Source: Antedon mediterranea (taxonomy: Eukaryota > Echinodermata > Crinoidea > Comatulida > Antedonidae). From it: 64,000 bases of DNA. The notes beneath the pieces were generated by a model. It worked only from the letters and a program-made list of their open reading frames with translations. It searched no databases and was not told the DNA's origin. Within the stretch, counting starts at the first letter, position 1, and each line of letters opens with the position of its first letter. Location: the NCBI RefSeq assembly GCF_964355755.1, contig NC_092670.1, positions 7,155,001 through 7,219,000 on the forward strand, given 5' to 3'. The position numbers and the translations under genes are program-made. Shown in pieces: positions 27,136-33,100 of this stretch.

Positions 27136-30100
27136 AAAATTAACTATATTATACTATGTTTTCTCACTCTGCAATACAAATAGTATAGTATGTAGTATAG
27201 TATAGTATGGGTATTGTGTAACTAACCCAATTGGGAACAACACCCAGAAAAACTGGTGAAGAATGGAAATCAAAAGTTCTTTGTAATAAATAACTAAATG
27301 AATGTGTTGCTCGCGTAGAGCGTTTTGGCTAGCATTTACATTTGAATATAGTAACAAATCAGTAAAACATTAGGAGGTTGTCGACTAGGAGTACTACTAG
27401 CTGTACTGCACATATAACTTGTTTTTTTTATTACAGATTCGTGTACTTCTTCACCATGTCAAAATGGAGGAACTTGTGTACAATTAGAAACGAGCTTTGC
27501 ATGTAACTGTCCTGTGTTATATGAAGGCAACTTATGTCAAATACTACCAGGTATTTAAACTGTGCATTTTGTTAATTTCTCAAAGGTCAGATCTTGGCTT
27601 ATTATTGGATTAGGACATGCAGGAATGATATAAATGATACAATTAATACATCGTTTGTACATTAATCATATTATATGTATTATACTTTATAATTTAGGTG
27701 AACCAACAGCAGAAATTCAACCTTTATCACTGAGTGCTAATTTAAAAAATACAGTCACTTTCCAATGTATTGTAACTTACTCAATTGATTGGCGTTGGTA
27801 TAAAGACGACGTCGAACTCCCATCTGAAACAAAAAGCCTAAAGTTCCTCACAATTAATGAAGTTGGTCTGGCAAACCAAGGCTATTATTATTGCAAAGCA
27901 TTTGGAGTATCGCCACATAATGACGTAACAGTCATATCAATGAAGGCAGCGCTTGTTGTTGCAGGTAAACGTAATTCAATATTTATATGTAAACGAATAG
28001 TGATCCAAATGCAAAATAGGCACAGTTGGAATGGAATTAAAAGATCTTTAGACAAATTTTCTTAAAGTAAACTGCACTCAACTCAATTGAATTACTTTGG
28101 TATACTTCCATCTAATCGTTATGACCATGAAGAATGTATGACTAGTGCAGCTACTGTATCTGTATTCATTTCGTTGTGGTGTATTGAGGTCTAGACTTCG
28201 TATCAGAAAAACTGATATTGTATGTATGTGTATATGGAACATGCTGATTTCAATGTTACATTAAATAATTTATTATAATATTATGTTTCTATTAATCCAA
28301 AGATGCGTTTACTGTACCAACAGTATTAACTTTCAAGAATTTACAATTTACGTCTGCATTAAACACCCCTTCCTCGGAAGAATTCAAAAACACTTCAACT
28401 GAAATTGAAAACTTGGTAGGTTTTGTTAAACAATTTAGAAAAGTCGTTATCTGTATTTTGACCATCCAACCCCACCTCCTCTTCTCTAAAAAAATCATAC
28501 AAATACTATGGTCTGTTGCTACCAACAGGCAATAACTATTTAAGTATTCATTTTGGACTGTGTAGTTTTGACATGATAAACACCTATAACCTTATTTTTC
28601 ACAGTAGTGGTGTAAACATAAATGCATAACCATTCCGAATTACAAAACAATTTTGTTTTATGAACTTATTATTTTTTCTTGTTTTCAGTTAACTGAGAGT
28701 ATAAGTATAACTGATATATTTGTTCAAGTTCGTACACTACGTTCTGGGAGTGTGATTGCTAACATCAACATATATAAACCAAGTGCAGACCAAAGTTACA
28801 ATAATTTCAGCAAAAGTTTATCAGGAGAATTTAAAATAATAGGAGATAAAGGAGTTATAGATGCTGATAATATTGTCATATTTAGCACGGGTAAAACATG
28901 TTTAAAAGAGATTTTAAATTACTTGACATGTGACTTCTCGTTTCCATTCTGATTCAGAATTGTTTCCCAATAGATGGATAGCATTTTATAAGATAAACAA
29001 AATATTATGATAACCTTTATTTCGTATCCTCTCCCTCGGTATCAACCATTTGTATAAATTAAACACTTACATTACTAATTGTTTATTTTAATGTTTTTTT
29101 AGATTATTTTAATCAATATTAAGCCTGTATACATTGTTTTTATTCATTAGAGAGTTGCAATGTACAGATAATAGATGGATTAACATTTGGGCCTGCTGAT
29201 GTCGGTCAGAATACACCATCTGAAGAAGTTTGTCCAGAATCTAAAATCAACTGTAAGTTGTATGATCGTTTTGATAAAAAGTGAGGTCCTGGATGATGAG
29301 ATGGCACCACATACGTTCCTATTACTTCCTGATATTTGTGATGCTGTACTTTGACAGCAGCTTGCATGGGATTAATATAACGAGCGTCTTTATATTAAAC
29401 ATATTCAGATGAAAGATATTCATGACAATGTATTACATCGCTGCGGTGTGTTATTACATTATTATTATTATTATTATTATTATATGCCTCACAAAAATAT
29501 AAATATTATATTTTGTCATAAATAGATGGTATGCCTCTAGGCTTGTGTATATGCTATAGTGATGGACTGTCAGCTGCTGTGTGGCAGGATGTGATTTTGC
29601 AAGACTGTGGTCGAGATGCTACATCTGATGAACTTCTAGAAAGGTTAAATATGGTCAGTGAAGAATTGACTATTGCAAGTACTGAGATCTAATTGTAATG
29701 AACTAATTAATAACAATTCAATAATTAATTTATTTTTACTATATTTTTATATTGTAATTCATTTTAGATCACAGTTACTGAAGAAAATGCAGAGAAAGTA
29801 ATTACAGCAGTCAACAACATTACAAAAACTGAATCAGACACTATTACACCAGATGGTTTGGAAGCAACTGCAGACATTATTGAAAGTGTTACTTCTGTAA
29901 ATTCAACATCTGCTGAAGTTAGTTTATTGATTCAATTGTTTATTTATTGCAGTAAAATATAATAAAGTGGGAAACTACAGTTAATGTGTTGTTATTTCTT
30001 TGTTTTAATTCCAATGCAGGTGACATCAACATTAGTTGACACCATATCTAGTCTGTTTGAAGTAGATGATGATGTTCTTTTAGAGAGTCAGATGCAAACA

Positions 30101-33100
30101 CAAGCTCCAAGTAGAATTGTTGAATCTCTTGAGGAGCAATTAGCAGTTGTTGATCTTGAAAATGATAAATACCAATTTGTAAGTAGCAGCGTTGCAGTAC
30201 AAGCTCAGAATGTGAAAACCAATGAACTCGAAAACACAGGAATTGGAATCGCATCTTATCAATCTGCAGATACTAGTGTTATAGTGAATGTTACAGGATT
30301 TAGTGAGAAAGAAGATCTGGATAATGTTGCATCTGTCAGTATTTATATTCCTCCAACAATCACTAAAATGCTTTCAACCTCCAATGGTAAGTAGTCAAAT
30401 AAAATGAGTTTAATAATAGCGATTGGCATTCTAATGTCATAAAACTAGGATAAATAATGGTGACCTTTCCTCTTTCCTCAAAGAGAGTTCGTATTGAATA
30501 TTATAAAAACTGCATGTTTAGAAATGTATTCATCTTTCAATAAGCTCTACGGATTATATAATTGTTTTTTGTTTTGAACAGGATCAAGTGCTAATTTTCG
30601 TGTGGTTACAGTTGTATATAATGATAGTTCACTGTTCCCAACTAATCAGTTTGATAATACCACAAGAACCAATGGTCAAGTAATTTCATTGTCAATACCT
30701 GGAGTTGAATTGAACAATTTACTGGATCCAATTATTACAACATTTATACCTGCTGAGGTAATTAGACATTTCAACATTATGTTTTATTATTAAAAATAAA
30801 TAAAATTATAAAAGTATCAATATCACTTTACTATTTTGTTATTATAACTCCATACATATTATCTGACAGGAATATTATGTTTAAACTACTAATGGTACAC
30901 ATCACAATCAACTATCGAGGTATATAAAATGTTGCAAATTCAAGATCATAATAGACTTTTCACCATGTCTCAATAATATAACTAATATTTTCTTAGGCAA
31001 AGTTACAGAGTTTTCTATAATATTTAAATGGTAAATATGTTGAAAATAACACAAATAATGTGTTTATATATGGAAACAAATAAATTAATATAGACGTTTA
31101 CTCTAAATACTATTGCATATTTTCTTTCCCATTACATGTTTAATTCATCTCCATCTATAAATTAAGAATTTCTAGCAATGATTAAGTTGATTTTGCAGTG
31201 TTCCATGTTCTTGAAAATCGTTATAGTTAAGTTTTGATGAGATTCTTTATCTATATTTAATTTGCTTTTTTTTACTATGAACCTAACATTTCTGACTACT
31301 CAGTACTAGATCGCTTTTAAAAATTGTCTCCTATCTTTTAACACTAGCAGGTCTGAAAATAATAAGTGGTCCAGAATTAGGACTATGATCCGGATCGCCT
31401 CCAAAATTAAATGGAGGGATTCTTGACCACATTTCTATATGTGGTTACAATTTTATAAAGATCTTGCAATAACATTTTGAGTAATGCTTCTAATAAACAT
31501 AACCTCCTCGGCGGAGTTAATTAATAATAAGGCTTTGTCTTAGGTCCATTATACATAGTCACCATATAAACTTTCTTCATCAGTACATGACTGAATGATT
31601 AGTTGACAGCAGGGCCGTTTGAAATGTGTTTATAAACATATTTTACGGATAACAATACATTATATATTAATGTTCTTGCAAAAATGGTCCATTGATAATG
31701 AATTTGAAATAATTACAATTTTCGTTCCATAGCCATCGAACAATAATAATGAGACAGCCTGTGTGTTTTGGGATTTTGAACTTGATGATGGTAATGGTGG
31801 ATGGTCAAGTGCTGGATGCTACTTAGCTAATGGATCGTTGGATGGCAGGGACAGACAAATTTGTCATTGTGACCATCTAACAAATTTTGCAATTCTTATG
31901 GCAAGTTGTAGAGCAGAATTTACAAATTTTTAAAGCATGACACATACATTTTCAAGTTGTCTTATAAGAATGCCAGAATAAGAATATGAATATCATGTTA
32001 CAACAATTACACAAACGACAGCAGTAGTATTGCAGTTCGGCGACAATTCATTATTAAAAAGAGTTTTATATATTTCAACACACACATCTGTCTATGGAAA
32101 AACTAAACATTTTAAATCCACTGAACACAGAAAACAAAAACATTACTCCATTTCCAGCAAGTATATTTATGGCCTTATTAATTATGTTAATGTCTTGTTT
32201 ATTTTTCCTAGAATTTTTACCCAGATAAGAAAAGTCCAGTTGTAGCAAGGTACATTACAAATATTGGTCTTGGTTTTTCAATCGCTTGTTTAATTGCAAC
32301 TATAGTTTCTTTTACAACCAACAGGTAAGGCTTTAGTTCCTAACAACATTTATTGATTAATATTACATAGGATAAAATTATATAAATTTAAATTGTATAC
32401 ATAACACATTCTAAAATTACAAATCTGGTTTCATTTAATTTTCAGAAAGCTACGAAGGAGTAAACCTCAGCAGATCTTGTGTCACTTGTGTGTATCATTA
32501 CTCGGCTTGTATTTGGTCTTTCTCGTTGGAATTGACAGAACAAACAAAGAGAGCGCGTGTACAGTCATTGCTGGATTGATTCACTACTTTCTGTTGACGT
32601 CTATGTTTTGGATGTCTGTGCAGGCTATTAACCTGTATTACTTGATCGTGAAAGTTTATAATACACACGTTTCTAGGTTTGTACTAAAAGCCTGTGTTTT
32701 TGCTTGGGGTAAGTACACATACTGCTAAATCAAATTCGTAATAACCTCTTAAAAATGGTATCTTGCCCACAATCCCGACCAACCCACCCACATTAAATCT
32801 AGGATTGGCTTGTTATTATTAACTTATTTTCACTTCACCATGCTAATACCCTTCCTCTTTTCATAACATATATCGATATCAACTTGGCTGTCTTACTTTT
32901 AAGCTCTCCTCAATCTATCTATCAATTACTTGCTAAGATCACATCTAATGGCCGAATAGCAACACGGCTGATCACTAACGGTGATCTCCTTATACCCAGA
33001 CATTACTTGGAACTTTCCTTTTAGCTTCAATGCTCCTTTTTTTAAATTAACTTCCTTTAGATATCCGACTTCCAATTTAATTTAATTCATTAAATTTTTT

